Part shown: positions 1 through 11,711 of the stretch, piece by piece
How positions within the stretch are numbered: the stretch's first letter is position 1
How the letters are laid out: every line of letters starts with the position of its first letter
Source: Forficula auricularia
Taxonomy: Eukaryota; Arthropoda; Insecta; Dermaptera; Forficulidae
Length of the DNA: 64,000 bases
Assembly: GCA_024734495.1 (NCBI GenBank)
Contig: JALMQS010000225.1
Location: 17,622,573-17,686,572, forward strand
Direction: 5' to 3'
Made by a program: the position numbers and the translations under genes
Notes under the pieces: generated by a model
Databases searched by the model: none
What the model was told of the DNA's origin: nothing
What the model saw: only the letters and a program-made list of their open reading frames with translations

Positions 1-450
1 TAACAAAAATTTAAAGTTAAAATTAAAATTTTAAATAATTATTCTGTTTTATATTTCTTAAATTTCATTGCTTGTCTAATCTTTAAAGAATTGGTTCTTA
101 TGAGAACAATAAATTTTAAAATTGATTTTAGTAACTGGACCAGTTACTTTCTGTTTCTCCTGAAGATGGGTTAGTCACCCGAAATATATATATCGAGATT
201 AAAGATTCTCCAAAAATAAATTCGTTTTATTTTTTATATCTTAATGTGAAACCTACCAAGTATTTTTATCCAATAATTTTAAAAAATGTTTCACCAAGTA
301 CCAACACCAAATTCCTTAAAAACCATCCCATACAAGCTGTATATGCTTTTCACGAGTTATAAAACTTGTATGAGATCTCGCGTTATTCTGGTGGAACTTT
401 CTCTATTGAAGAATTCTGGCCTTTTCTGTTTTAGTGAATCATTTAATTTG
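1..450 (+). repeat. PLE-related repeat half with hammerhead at its centre
   Basis: From about 156 this sequence resembles the right arm of the foldback element at 28.4 kb: both run from the ribozyme through an AT-rich stretch into GTGAAACC(T/C)ACC and then a poly-T/A-rich tail. The matching inverted left arm is not evident in 1-150, so this is a partial copy or it starts before the window. A hairpin of GTAACTGG/CCAGTTAC precedes the ribozyme. Confidence 0.55.
156..198 (+). ncRNA. Hammerhead ribozyme, intact core
   Basis: Core CTGAAGA at 160-166. Stem II is GGGT/ACCC (168-171/177-180). GAAA is at 181-184 and palindromic stem III ATATATATAT at 184-193, with C at the cleavage position (194). 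Stem I is UCUC (156-159) with GAGA (195-198), four perfect pairs. All catalytic core bases are present. Self-complementary stem III is typical of PLE-type hammerheads, thought to act as dimers. Confidence 0.7.
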
Positions 451-640
451 TCCAGTTGATGGCAGTATACTTCAGAATTGATCGTGGTATTGAGTGACAA
501 AATTTCAAAAAATATACGATTCCCTTGAAATCCCACCAGACAGAGAGAATCACCTTTTTTTGATGAATATCGGCTTTTGAAGTGGTTTGAGCCGATTCAT
601 CTTTTTTACTCCATGATCTCTTGCGTTTCACATTATTGTA

Positions 641-667
641 GACACACACACACACACACACACACAC
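641..667. repeat. CA microsatellite
   Basis: About 13 CA units in a row. The short open frames spanning it (443-870) are low complexity and not genes. Confidence 0.95.
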
Positions 668-869
668 TATACTACATGCATGCTATGGTGGCCTGTGAGC
701 AAGAACTCATTACCAACCATATTGCTAATTCTAACCTGTTTTCGACAGGTGACTTGATGATGTTTCAATGGTTTGTTATTGAAATATCATCATGTGTGAT
801 TTTAAATCGCGATGAGAGTTACTTAGCCGCCCTGAAGGGTGCTTTACCGTGTGTCATAGCGTGGAGATG

Positions 870-2431
870 AACTCTCGTAATCCTTCCGTGTCTCTACTTA
901 AATGTAATTTTAACTAAAGCCATATTGATTAAGTCAATAATCGTTTAGTTACTACTCTACTGTGTGTGCTCTAGCTCTATTGGCTAGAATTTTTCTACAT
1001 GCCCAGCATTTCTGCTACTCTTATTTTGTAACATGCTTGAAGGGGTCTGGAATGACTAGCATTCCCGGTCCCTTGTCGGTCTGATTAAGTCAGACCCCTG
1101 TTATTATCTAGGATTTGAGAGAAAAGAGAGGGCAGGGCCAGAGGCACTGTATTTAGCGCTGTCTGTCTCCAATCTATACCCCCGTTTTCTAGTTCTTCCG
1201 AGGTCCAGCATTATTGTAGACAACCCATTTTCTCGTCCCCAGAGACAATTCTCTTCAAAAATATGTTATTTTATTGACGCTTTAGAAGCAAATCTCTTGG
1301 GAAACAACGAAATGACTTTCCGAACTACCTAATAGTATTAAGAAGGAAAATGTTATACCTAAGTTCTTAAAATTATAATCTCGCTCTTTAGAAACTAGTT
1401 TATCTGTTTTCACTTGAAAAGAAATAAGGATTTAGTCATTTTTTAAGGTTCAATAACCCACGGTGAAAAAATTAATTAAGCATATATTAATTAAAATTTT
1501 AATTCCAGCAAATGAGGGTGGTGAATATTTTAATTAAATTCACGTTTTGTTATTAAGAGTGTCTTGCATTTTAATAGACTTTACAAATCGATAGAGAAAA
1601 TCTCATTTTAAGTTAAAAAGTTTTATATAACATGTGATTAAAAGTTTTTCATTATCGAGATAAAGGGTGTCTAAGTTAAAATATTTATTTTCATTTTTTG
1701 CAATATTTTCTACAAAGATATTAAAACCAAATTAAATGTTAATGAGAAAGAAAAAAGAAAGTAATATTTTCGGTAAAAAAATCAAACGTTGTATTTATTT
1801 AAATAAAAAATTAAACTTGTGGGATAATTAATTTTTTTTATAATTAAATATTAGAATAGGAAAAAATAATTTTAAAATTTGTATTAATTCTTTCAATTCG
1901 AAGTTGATTATTCCTTTCGAAAACGAACTCTTTAATCAAAATTATACAGGGTTAACTTTTTGTCTAAATTTATTAGGCTATTCGAAATTGTAATCAAAAT
2001 GTAAAAATTATTAGTGTGATACACTTTATTTATGCTTAGAAATTAAATTGTATGACACTAGATCATATTTTAAAAGAGTGTAGTTAAATACAAATTTCAT
2101 TTTAATAGTTATATCTTTCTTTCCTAGAAATATAGTAAAAAATTGTAATGAAAATTTTCAGCCTAGAAACCTTCTATTTCGAAAAGAAAAAAGTTTCGAC
2201 ACACCTCGTAAAAACTTTTTAACTTTAAATAAGTTCTGGATCAATTAATTGGTACAGTATTATTAGATTATTCCTAAAATACAGAACAGACACCCTTATA
2301 AACAGTGAAATCTAAGGGAAGAATATTTTTTTATGTTTTTTACAAAGTTAAAAAAAGGAGATGGTCTCTTTTAAATAAAAGTAAACAAAATCGAGTCGTT
2401 TGTTTGATTTGTTTTTTACTATTTGAAATAC
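870..2431. other. No gene recognised (left edge, gene interior)
   Basis: AT-rich DNA downstream of the last recognised exon of the minus-strand gene, presumably intron. A GC-richer patch at about 1030-1250 includes a local inverted repeat (AGGGGTCTG at about 1041 and CAGACCCCT at about 1091). I saw no exon pattern or known repeat in it. Confidence 0.5.
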
Positions 2432-2560
2432 CTTGAATATCGATACCAAACGAGACCAAGAAACTGCAACATTCGAGAAATAATTCCAGATGATCGGGTG
2501 AGTTGATTCAAATTCACTCGACGGATGGTGCGGAAATAGAGGTACGATACCAACAGCCCA
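2432..2560 (-). CDS. nrf-6-like: NRF-6-like gene exon (SGLLVSYLYF helix; last exon seen)
   Basis: The acceptor is TTGTTTAG|TGGGCTG and the donor TTCAAG|GTATTT; 129 bp (1 + 42 codons + 2). It reads GLLVSYLYFRTIRRVNLNQ and ends GLVWYRYS plus AG. The helix after the FFFIS motif and the following basic Y.RY(S/L)R segment match the order in known NRF-6-like proteins, which then continue with L-T-P. That continuation was not found in 1-2431, so the next exon is probably left of the window. Confidence 0.88.
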
Positions 2561-3080
2561 CTAAACAACCAAAGTAAATAAAATTAACTGAAAAACAACA
2601 AAAAAATTAAGTAGAGTTTGATTTTACTCAAAAGAAAATATAATCAAGATATACACTTTAAATATTCTAATAATTATGATACATTAAAATGAAATTAAGG
2701 CCCAAATAATGAAATATAAAAAAAGTTTTTAAAAACACACTAACAAGTAAAAAAATCAATTAAAATACATACGCGTGGAGAATTTTGAATAAATCGCCTC
2801 TCTAGGAGTGAGTCAAAATTCGATTACAAAGTTCAATTATGATAAACAGAGATATACATCGGTTCGAAGTCCAATAAAACCAAATAAAAAGGGTGGATTC
2901 ACTATATTTTACCCCCATGAGCAGTCAATTTTTCCAAAAGACTACAAAGCCTCTTTTTTCAAGTAAAAACGATTAGGAAACAAGATTGAAAAATTTAATT
3001 TTTGAAAAAATACATATTCCTATACTATATTAAAATTTTGTTAAACAATGCGCAAATTTGCAATAAGGCTTTATAAACGT

Positions 3081-3203
3081 TTATTATTTTATACTATTAG
3101 TTATATTTCATTATTTTTATTATTATTTTATACTATTAGTTATATTTCATTATTTTTATTTTAGATATTTTATACTATTAGTTATATTTCATTATTTTTA
3201 TTA
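3081..3203. repeat. Tandem repeat, about 40 bp x 3
   Basis: Three head-to-tail copies of a 40-43 bp AT-rich unit containing TACTATTAGTTATATTTCA, in the intron between the exons at 2432 and 3489. Confidence 0.9.
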
Positions 3204-3488
3204 AAAAATCAAGAGGCAGGTTTGTATTAAAGTTCAAAATTTGTATTTTATTAAAATAAATAAATAAACTAAATATAGGTACTAATATAAGTAATTAAGT
3301 CTATTAGGTATAACTATAAAAATAGTATGTAAAAATACTCAATTAAATCGAAATAGAAAATTACCTTTATTTAAATTTTATATTATAAGGAGTTTTAATT
3401 AATATTGAGGAATGTTATTAAAATTTTTCCGTTTGTTTGGGAGTTACTGGTATCATAAGTAATGATAAAAATTATAATTAATACAGAC

Positions 3489-3582
3489 CTAATAAAAAAG
3501 AAAGTATCAACTGAAAAGGCAGCATTATTAATTGCCTGGAAAAATAGTTCTTGTTCCATTAGAGCACGGAAATCCATATTAT
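3489..3582 (-). CDS. nrf-6-like: NRF-6-like gene exon (FSVDTFF motif)
   Basis: The acceptor is ATCTTATAG|ATAATATGG and the donor ATTAG|GTCTGTATT, a weaker donor than the others. The exon is 94 bp (2 + 30 codons + 2) and reads DNMDFRALMEQELFFQ, then AAFSVDTFFFI. The N-(A/P)-x-FSVDTFFF-(L/I)SG motif is diagnostic of NRF-6-like acyltransferases. The leftover AG joins T of the next exon to give Ser, completing FFFISGLLVSYLYF. Confidence 0.9.
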
Positions 3583-3717
3583 CTATAAGATACACACAAA
3601 AGAAAATTAGAGCTTAAAATAATTATTATAATATTTTGTTTAATTATTGTTAATGAAATTTGGGAGTTTGAAATATAAGATAAATAATAATTAAAAAATT
3701 GATACAAAATTTCTACA

Positions 3718-4177
3718 TCTAGGTATATATATAAAATTAAGGTTTTGTCTGTACATTGCTCCAAATCACGCCAAATTTTGGTTGCACACGTTTCAAGCAA
3801 AGTTATGAACGAAAACACCCTCAACAAAATTCCTGTCTGTATGTATGTCTGTTTCAGTGGTTTCCGAAAAGTTGCTCACGATTCATGTAAAAACGGCTGA
3901 AGGGATTATTATGAAATTTTATATTTACATCAGATGACTTCTAACTTACGTTTTTAGCTATATAACATTTTGATATTTTGATCCCAAAAGGGGGTTTGGG
4001 GGGGCGCACGAATGAAAATTATCAAATAACTCCTAAACTATTAACCCTACGGCAAATTTTATGATAAACAAAGTTGTAGGGGATGTGATTTCTAACAACT
4101 TTTGTTTAAAAAATTTCCCCAAAAAGGGGGGAGGGTGAAAAATGTAAATTCTTGCCCTTGGAGCAACCTCAACCAAA
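3718..4177 (+). mobile_element. Helitron-like element, 5' portion
   Basis: Starts A|TCTAGGTATATATATAAAA and continues AAGGTTTTGTCTGTACATTG, the same 5' end (in opposite orientation) as the copy ending at 14011. It carries the family interior: a CTGTCTGTATGTATGTCTG patch, a G-rich run near 4000, and the start of the shared internal unit. It has no 3' hairpin of its own; a second 5' end begins at 4178. No coding capacity. Confidence 0.7.
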
Positions 4178-4273
4178 TCTCTATATATAAAATTAAGGTT
4201 TTGTCTGTACATTGCTCCAAATCACGACAAATTTTAAAGCAAGAGGGCTGCCGAAGGCGGGCCTTGCAGCTAG
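4178..4273 (+). mobile_element. Miniature Helitron-like element (96 bp)
   Basis: Starts A|TCTCTATATATAAAATTAAG and ends with a GC-rich hairpin (GGGCTGCCGAAGGCGGGCC), TTGCAG and terminal CTAG followed by T. TC...CTAG inserted between A and T, with a hairpin just before the 3' end, is the Helitron terminal rule. It sits directly after a 5' portion of the same family, so either it is nested or 4178 duplicates the 5' end within one element of 3718-4273. Confidence 0.75.
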
Positions 4274-4942
4274 TATTAAATAAAATAAATTAAAATAACA
4301 ATCATACAAAATGAAAAATTTTCATTTCAGAAAAGTCTTTAAGGCTCTTAAAAAATATAATTAAACTTATAGGTTAAAAAAAATATTGCGACTAAATTAA
4401 CGTCATAATTAAAACGATAAACATTAACAGGTCATTTCTCATATTACGAAATCGTCCAATATCAATTTTTCTACCAATTTAAAAGAAATTCAAATTTAAT
4501 TAAACTTTTCATTTTAGATAATTAATAATTGTAATTTTTTTGACATTATCTTGCCCGTTTCGGGCCTCTCAAAAAATATTTTCAACTCTCCTCAAAATAA
4601 TCAACTGATTCAAAGTTTAATACGATTTTTGATTTCGGAATAAATAAATACAAATTACTTGTATTCTATTAGCTAATTTAGGTCTAAAATGATCTGACTT
4701 ATTATATTATTATAGACATATACCTAAATATAAACATTTTAATGACACTAATAATTTTCCGTTGTAAGAACCCTTAATAAAAAGGCACATTTCTTAAATA
4801 AATTTTGTTAAACAATATTGGTTTTCTCCAGTGACGGTTGGTGACTTTTCAACCAGAGGATGCTGTCCAAAAAAAGTACCCTTCATTTTTGGAAATTTTG
4901 TTTTTATCTTCGCTTTTTTTGTGCAAATTTCATCGAATACGG

Positions 4943-5589
4943 CAGAGGTTCCCAAACTGTGCGGGTTCACAGGTGCGCCACAAAGCTTCATAATTAAATG
5001 AATCAGGACATTTCACCCAACAAGACAACAAACAAAGTGAGAAGCTAAAAATTTATTTATTATTAATTTTTATCTCTTACGATTAGACATACATAAACCG
5101 AAAAAAATTAACTTTGAAACCCTTGAAAAAATCCCCGCCTGTGGTCTGAATTTTTGATTTTCATAGAAAAATAAATGATTAATTTTCAAGATATTTTTAT
5201 CGATTCTAATACAAGAGTATTTGAAAAGATCAAATATCTACGCTATGTTTGATATATGTACTTTTACTTAGAATTTTTATTTTATTTGATTTTTTATTAT
5301 TATTTTTTGTTTTGTTTCTGTTCATCTTCTTCATTTTTGTTTTTATTAGTTTTTATTTATTTGACATAAATATGTATAAAATTTAAATAATGCGACTACT
5401 GTAAAAAGAGAAGGAGAGAGAGAAAATGTAAATATTGCCACCAATTGTATATACCTAATTTGTAAATTTATTATCTGTTGTAAGAGGAGGCCCCTCCTGC
5501 GAGGCCAAATAAATAATATAAATAGGGCGCCATGGAAAAATTTTAATTGAAAAAAGGCGTCGCGATTCGGAAAAGTTTGGGAACCCCTG
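4943..5589. mobile_element. Non-autonomous hAT-like DNA transposon
   Basis: Terminal inverted repeats CAGAGGTTCCCAAACT and AGTTTGGGAACCCCTG are flanked by a perfect 8-bp target duplication GAATACGG (4935-4942 and 5590-5597). 8-bp duplications and CAGNGGTTCCCAA ends are characteristic of hAT elements. It is 647 bp with no transposase. The interior near 5474-5510 contains TGTAAGAGG.GGCC...AATAAA, similar to a sequence at 16600-16640 on the other strand. Confidence 0.92.
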
Positions 5590-7264
5590 GAATACGGCAT
5601 CATTTTCTTTATTTTTAAAAATTCAACATTAAATTTTTTAAAAACTAAAATATTTTGGGACATTCGCCCCAAAAGGATACTGCTTGAGTGAGGGTAGGAG
5701 TCAGAAATTAAACCTTGTGACTTAAGCTCCACAGTCCCTGAGATGGAAATCGACCATCTTCCAAAATGAATCAGACTCGTCCTAAAAGAAAATCTTAAAT
5801 TTCTCCTAATTCTATTGCTATAAGCAAGCTATGACTTGTCTATATAGCACTTATAGTTATTTCCGATTTTATATATTGAGAGTTCTTAGAAATGGATTGA
5901 TTAGTCCAGAATTTCTCTGATCATCTTTATTTATTCCTTTTTTATATTATTACTATTTTAATAGTTCTTCAGCGAGAACAATTTTTATTCGACTAGAACT
6001 CGTCCGGACTTGTCTTTGAACTGAAAGATATACCAGGCAGGGACTTCAAACCTTCTATCTGCACCCTTTTCCAAAAATCATTTATCAATTGCCCCTTGAA
6101 ACTACTCAACAAATATTATTTTATTTCGTGAACCAATATACTTTTTGATATTTTTTATAGAAATATTTGAAATAACGGATAATAATTTGAAAATTTGAAG
6201 ATCCACCTGAAATTCGACCTTATACCTATATATATTTATGAAAAAACTCTAAATGTTGAAATTTTAGAGATGGACCTCATCCACAGCATCTAGGGAATGC
6301 ACACCAATGGGTTTCAGAGATTGGAAATAGTGTAATTTTAATTTTTTCGCCTTTTACTAAATTTTGGGACTCGGAAGTCTGATTTGAGTCTTACTTGGAT
6401 CCAGAGAATACTTCATTAGAGTTTAAAGTTTCATTTACTTGTAATTTACTATTTTAGATAAATGGCTACGTATTTGTAGGTAAAAAAATATTATTTTCCT
6501 TCACTTTCTCAAATTTTCACTTTATAATTAAAAATTTTCACATTTTCGATTATACCACAAGTTTCATTTATTCTATTTAGAGTTAAGTAGAATTTTAGCT
6601 TGACTAGAATTGGGTTTTAAGGTTATGGGGAATGCTAATTAAAAAGCTAACATTTTCCTATTCAATTCAAAATGTAAAATACAAATAAATATTTATCTGG
6701 TTATCCACTTAACTTAGCCTTTAACTTTAAGTATTTAATTTTAAGAATCGCCATTATAAATTTTGAAAATGTTGAGGAAGTATCAGGCTTTTGGTCAAAA
6801 ATAACACCTTAATTGTTTATTTCTGAACTTTCAAACTTTTTTTATCATCTTCAGAACTTTAAATTATAAATGCAGTATTTTATTTTTTTACATCTACTTA
6901 CATATACATAAGTACGAATTTCCAGTAAATAGTTGTTTATTATGAATAATGGTAACATTTTTCGAATAAATAAATACCTAAATGAATAAAAATATTTCTA
7001 TAACAGACAAGAGAACTGATCAACTAAAAGATCGAAAGCTCGTAAATAATTAAGTTGTTATATTTGAACGAAAACATGATAAATCCTCAACAACGTTTAT
7101 CATTAATTGCAGTATTTGAAATCAAATCACCATTAATTAAGTAAAATATATTTATCATTATAACTTATTAATAAAATTTCTTTCGGATAAAATTTTATTT
7201 TTGAATAATAGAGGGTGTGATGATGTTTGATTGTATATTAGAAATTGTTTTGTTGTTTACACAC

Positions 7265-7432
7265 CAGAATATTTAAAGATGACGATACAGGTGTGCCCGA
7301 GGATGACCCAAGCCATACTGATGGAGCGGAGGCCGTGGATTGTGGGAATGGTGTCTTCCCCCACAGATCGGTCGCAGATTGTACGAAGATTCCGACGAAC
7401 ACTGAACGACAGCATGATGCTCTTCATGTAAC
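7265..7432 (-). CDS. nrf-6-like: NRF-6-like gene exon (start of acyltransferase-3 domain)
   Basis: The acceptor GGATAG|GTTACATG follows a pyrimidine-rich tract; the donor is ATTCTG|GTGTGTAAAC. The exon is 168 bp (2 + 55 codons + 1) and reads GYMKSIMLSFSVRRNLRTIC and then IHGLRSISMAWVILGHTC. The (I/L)HG(L/I)R..SM.WVILGHT motif marks the first membrane helix of the acyltransferase-3 domain, including its conserved His. It is a clear GC-rich island in AT-rich DNA. The trailing G joins AT of the next exon to give KYSDN, as the family expects. Confidence 0.92.
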
Positions 7433-7639
7433 CTATCCAAACCATCAATAGAAGTTATTGGAAGAAAAAGTGAAACTTTATCAAAACTAGGTACGCTCAG
7501 TTTTGGCGAATAATGTAAAACACCAGTTCGACAGTGGATCTCAAAAATTATTACAAAAATGATATTTGTTAAATAATTTTGGATTTGTTTAACGAGAAGA
7601 TCTGAAGATACTATAGAAAGCCACAAATCTAATCAGTTG

Positions 7640-7770
7640 TCCGCATTAGAAATACAAATATTTTAGCACAAGAACAAAGTTTTTGCGACTTTTTGTTCTT
7701 AAATTATCTTCATTCACACAGACAGACAAAAAAAATCATCATAGAAAATGATTTTCATCCACTTTCCAGA
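7640..7770 (+). repeat. Dispersed repeat, 'ATATTTTAGCAC-AGAACAAA' family
   Basis: One of several diverged copies in the window of a sequence reading roughly AATATAAA(C/T)ATTTTGGCACTAGAACAAA, then TTTTTGTTCTTGA..TATCATG, then a CAGACAGACA patch. Other copies are near 23240, 25340, 26080, 33040, 55800 and 60540 (reverse). No coding potential; element class unknown. Confidence 0.5.
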
Positions 7771-8842
7771 CATTTTCAAGGGGGAAATAAAAAATTGAAA
7801 ATTTATGCTTTAATTCAATACAAGGCGGCGAATTAAACGTTACATGAATATTATCAGTGAGAATAATGCTGCTCCAAAAATACTTGAGATATTAAAGTCT
7901 TACTTACTTGTTATAAACAGAATAAGAATGAAATTCTAGTATTCCTAATTTCAAGTTAAACGGTTTCAAAATCCCGATAAGTAAATAAATATCCTATAAA
8001 TAGCTTATTTATTCCCTCACAGCTTACTTTTAAAGTGAATTAAGGTAGTTGCTTCGCGACAATACTAGCAAAAAGTTAATGTTAGAGTATATAGAACAGA
8101 CAATAAGGATTCATATTTCATAAGCCCAAAACTTTTTGCTGTTTATGTACCACTACTAGCCAATCCCGTGCTCGTTTGACAAATATGAAAACACTGTCCG
8201 AGCTTGTATATATTTTATCATAGAAATTTCAGATAAAGTACATTAGAAAGGGAGGTTTATAAAATAAAAAGTTTTTAATAAGCGATTGAAAGCTGTTGCG
8301 ACAATGGCTGAAGCGAAAAAATGTCAAAAAATTACTAAAGTTAACCCATTTTTTAGGTTAAATAAATGCGTTGTTGCCAGCTTGTTTTTAGTGTAAATTT
8401 TTCATTATTTATTCATTATTAGGTACCTCAGAAACTGTGTTGTAACTATGAATTAAAATTTTCTTTAAAATGTATTAGTTATTGTTTAATGTTGGTTTAG
8501 ATTTTTATAACAATGGTAAGAAGAGTTTCTTAATTATAATTAAATATGTATGTAAGCTTTCCGATATTCCGTATAGTGCAATGTATAAGAGTCTGAAATA
8601 CTCTATCTTTGGAATTTAATATCTCCAGAACTATATTGTTCATAAATTTCATTTTGCCGCCAATCGATGCAGAAGTATTTAAATAATAATCTGTCTAAAT
8701 TAAAAAAAAATCTTAAGAAAACCCATATGATGAAAGAACTACCTTAAATCTGAAAAAACACTACTTCTAATTGATGAGATTTTAACAATGATATATCAAA
8801 CCCTAAAAAAATTATTTCTAACTTCACAAATGGGGGGGGGGG

Positions 8843-9024
8843 GCCAGATAGGCTAGGCGGTAGCGTGACAGCGAGCTAACCAGGGGATCCGGGTTCGAAT
8901 CCGACTCGAGGCATCCAGCTAAAATCTGACCCCGAGAGACAAATTAAAAAAAAATATAACTAGTATCGTATTTAGGCTTATGGCTAGAAAGGCCGAAAAA
9001 GCCAAAAAAAAAAGAAAAAAACCT
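8843..9024 (+). mobile_element. tRNA-derived SINE copy
   Basis: A tRNA-like head GCCAGATAGGCTAGGCGG...GCGAGCTAACCAGGGGATCC has an intact B box GGTTCGAATCC (8892-8902). A body follows with CTGACCCCGAGAG, ending in CGAAAAAGCC and an A-rich tail. The stems do not fold into a good cloverleaf, so this is a SINE rather than a working tRNA. It lies in an NRF-6-like intron. Confidence 0.65.
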
Positions 9025-9118
9025 CACAAAAAATTTGAAACTCTCCAATTATTCATAATACGGTATTTTGGACTTTAAAAATTATATTTATGTAACTGAA
9101 AGTAAAAAAATCACTTAC

Positions 9119-9235
9119 CCTGTTTTCTTATAGTTGTTGTAGTTTTTGGTGCCTCTGCTTGTTGTAGACTCTGATTATTGTTGTTCATTTGGGTTTGATT
9201 TGTAATGGTGAACACTGATCGATTATTTTTCAAAT
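9119..9235 (-). CDS. nrf-6-like: NRF-6-like gene exon (hydrophilic linker)
   Basis: The donor is strong (CAGG|GTAAGTGA) and the acceptor is GCTTATAG|ATTTG; 117 bp (2 + 38 codons + 1). The product is polar and rich in N, Q and T (TNQTQMNNNNQS, then PKTTTTIRKQ), with no conserved motif. A variable linker between the first membrane span and the acyltransferase domain is usual in the family. It was accepted because both splice sites are good and both phases fit the neighbouring exons. It is the least conserved exon, so it is the least certain on sequence grounds. Confidence 0.78.
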
Positions 9236-10009
9236 CTATAAGCCAAACATGGAAAATTAAGAAAACTAGATTGTTCCAATAACTCATGATATTTTAAAAT
9301 GCCCACTATTGTCAATCTGTAAAACTTAATGCAATTATATGATAGAGTTTAGATATCCAGACAGATGGGAAACTAAGAATCGGAAAACGCGTAGAAATGG
9401 CACAGTTTTATTATAAAATATATTACAAGGGAATTGGTAAAAATTCTAAACGGATTTCGCATTAGTATGGTTCAAAACAATTTCGTATCTCCTCTTCAAG
9501 CCTTGTTATAAAATCACGATTTTTCGAAAATAATGACATTTCTCGGATCAGTGATTATAATGGAGTTTAATAAAAAAAGTATAAATGTATGTGAATAATA
9601 ATTTATTTTTATAAATTTTAAGTTTAATGATATATATTGAATGTAAATTTTTTATTTTGGAAAATTTTGATAATTGGAAAAGTTATAGCTGTAACAAACG
9701 AAATATCATTATTTTCGAAAACATCGTCTAAGGTCATTTTATCTTATTAGTTTTTAAAGATGTAGTACTTTGAGCAAAAAAAACTCTATTTAAAATAATT
9801 TTTTTTTGTTCATTTGAAAAATACTCTCTTTCGAAGTGATTTCTGACGACATGCCATGCATACTCTTTTCTGCTATAACTTAATTATTTTTCAATATTTT
9901 TTAAATCGCAAAAAATGGGTATGTTGGAATTCAAAAATTTATTTGAACTATTGATTCGTATTAAAAATGCTATCCACACACATCATATTATAAAATACGA
10001 GCTTTTCGT

Positions 10010-10080
10010 GCATGCCTTCGGCACGTCCTTGAAGCTCGGCCCTCCGGGCTAGTGCCCTGGCGGGCGGCCTCTCGGTCCAA
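10010..10080. repeat. GC-rich repeat terminus (unclassified)
   Basis: A roughly 70-bp island of about 70% G+C in AT-rich intron: CATGCCTTCGGCACGTCC..., then GGCCCTCCGGGCTAGT. The short hairpin GCCC-TCC-GGGC immediately before CTAG|T resembles a Helitron 3' end, but no 5' partner was found. Confidence 0.4.
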
Positions 10081-10893
10081 AAATTTTATTCGTCTTAAAA
10101 AACCACACTCCAAATGTATACCTGTAAACTCCCAAAAATACATAGTCTCTTAAAAGTTTCGCCTCATTTTCGTCCTGACACAGCTACAGAAATGAGGCTC
10201 TAGATATGAATCTGGAAGTATTTTTTTTCTATAATCTACAGCATTGTGATATTTTTGTGTGGAAATAGATTTATTTAAATAAGTGGGATCGTGTGAGGAG
10301 GAGAATTATATTACATCATTTTTTAAAATTTGGAATCAATAATCGATATAAGGCTTCAAATATTTAAAAGAAATCAGGTGTTGTTTGTATGACAGGCTGC
10401 TCTAGTATTGACATGAGAAACTCGGGCATGCGTGTCTTAAGTCGTTCAATTTTGTAAAAATCAAAAAATAAGAATAACAAAATTTAGATTTTTAAAAAAT
10501 TATAAAAAAGTGGCAAATTATTAAAAAATAAACAAATAATATATAAAATATAAATTAATTTCTTCTTCTGTGCGCAAAGAAAAGCGAATTGAATATTTAA
10601 TTTTTGAGTGGTGAGGGGGGAAGGAATAATTATCAATATATTTAATGTTTCTTAATTTAAAATCAATTGGGGTCTTTCATTTCAAAATTCGAGTTCAAAT
10701 TACAATTATATTTCAAATTTGCCGACGGCATCAGAGTCCCCTGTCGGCAACATTACGTTTTCGTTGCTGTAAATTAATCTGGGCTATTATATATTATAAA
10801 ATATGGTTGCTGTTAATTTTACATGTTTCTAATTTAAAATTCCAACTTAGAAGAACTTTAAATAAGCAAAATGATTTATATTGGATAGAATAC

Positions 10894-11033
10894 CTTTCGG
10901 GTCGACGACTACTCGGCTGATCTCGTAAGTGTAATTCTGATGGAAGAAAGAGGCCATTTGACGTTCATGCGATGAGCATAAATCAATCAGAGTCCCAATG
11001 ATAATCAGCACCGAGATAACTGAAGTTACACCG
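10894..11033 (-). CDS. nrf-6-like: NRF-6-like gene exon (first transmembrane segment)
   Basis: The acceptor is GATCTAG|CGGTG and the donor CCGAAAG|GTATTC; length 140 bp (1 + 46 codons + 1). It encodes a hydrophobic stretch, VGVTSVISVLIIIGTLIDL, followed by a charged segment with an N-glycosylation-like NYT. In the family this is the first membrane span after the NRF domain, with the G-T-L-x-D motif at its end. The final G pairs with AT of the next exon to give Asp. The preceding intron (11034-15850) carries a TA microsatellite and a Helitron-like element. Confidence 0.85.
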
Positions 11034-11650
11034 CTAGATCAACAAATAAATAAAACAACATGCATTAAAGCAACAAAATAGTTGGTACCTACTCTGTAGA
11101 AGTGAGCACGCTCACCTAAAATTTCTATTGAGAATTTTCAACTTAGTTCACCAGAGTACTAGTGCAAGTCTAAAGTTAATTTTAATGTAACCAATATATT
11201 TTATACATTATCTTTAAAGTTTATTGAGAAATTATTAATGTTGGATATCGTTTTAAGATAGTTTCTGATCATACTATCTAATTAGGAAAATCTACTTCAA
11301 AAAAATTTCTCCAGTCCAGAAGTTATTTTAACCCTTCCACTAACTTCTTATAATATACAAACTCCAAATTTACCCTGATTCAAACTTAACTTAGCTTACT
11401 ATTTAAGTGTTCAATCATTCTCTCGCTACTCTGAATGTAATACTATATCGTTTGTTTTAATCTTTATGGGAGAAAAGCTGCCCTCGCCCATTCAAGGAAG
11501 TTCAAAAGATGTCTAGTTATTACTATTATAGCAGAAATTCTTCTTGAAAAGGTGTTAATAATAAAATCTCTAGACATCTGTTATTTTATGTAACACATAT
11601 TTTTCAAAAGTTAGTCGTTTTTACAATCTCGAATGACTTGCGCATTTTTA

Positions 11651-11654
<4 letters not shown>

Positions 11655-11703
<49 letters not shown>
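11655..11703. repeat. TA microsatellite
   Basis: About 24 TA units in an NRF-6-like intron. Confidence 0.95.

Positions 11704-11711
<8 letters not shown>

Noticed and set aside
443..870. Frames across the CA repeat, both strands
   Set aside because: Built around a CA microsatellite; no homology or gene structure.
11655..11703. Regulatory or replication-origin meaning of the long TA tract
   Set aside because: A plain microsatellite in an intron is sufficient; nothing around it suggests more.
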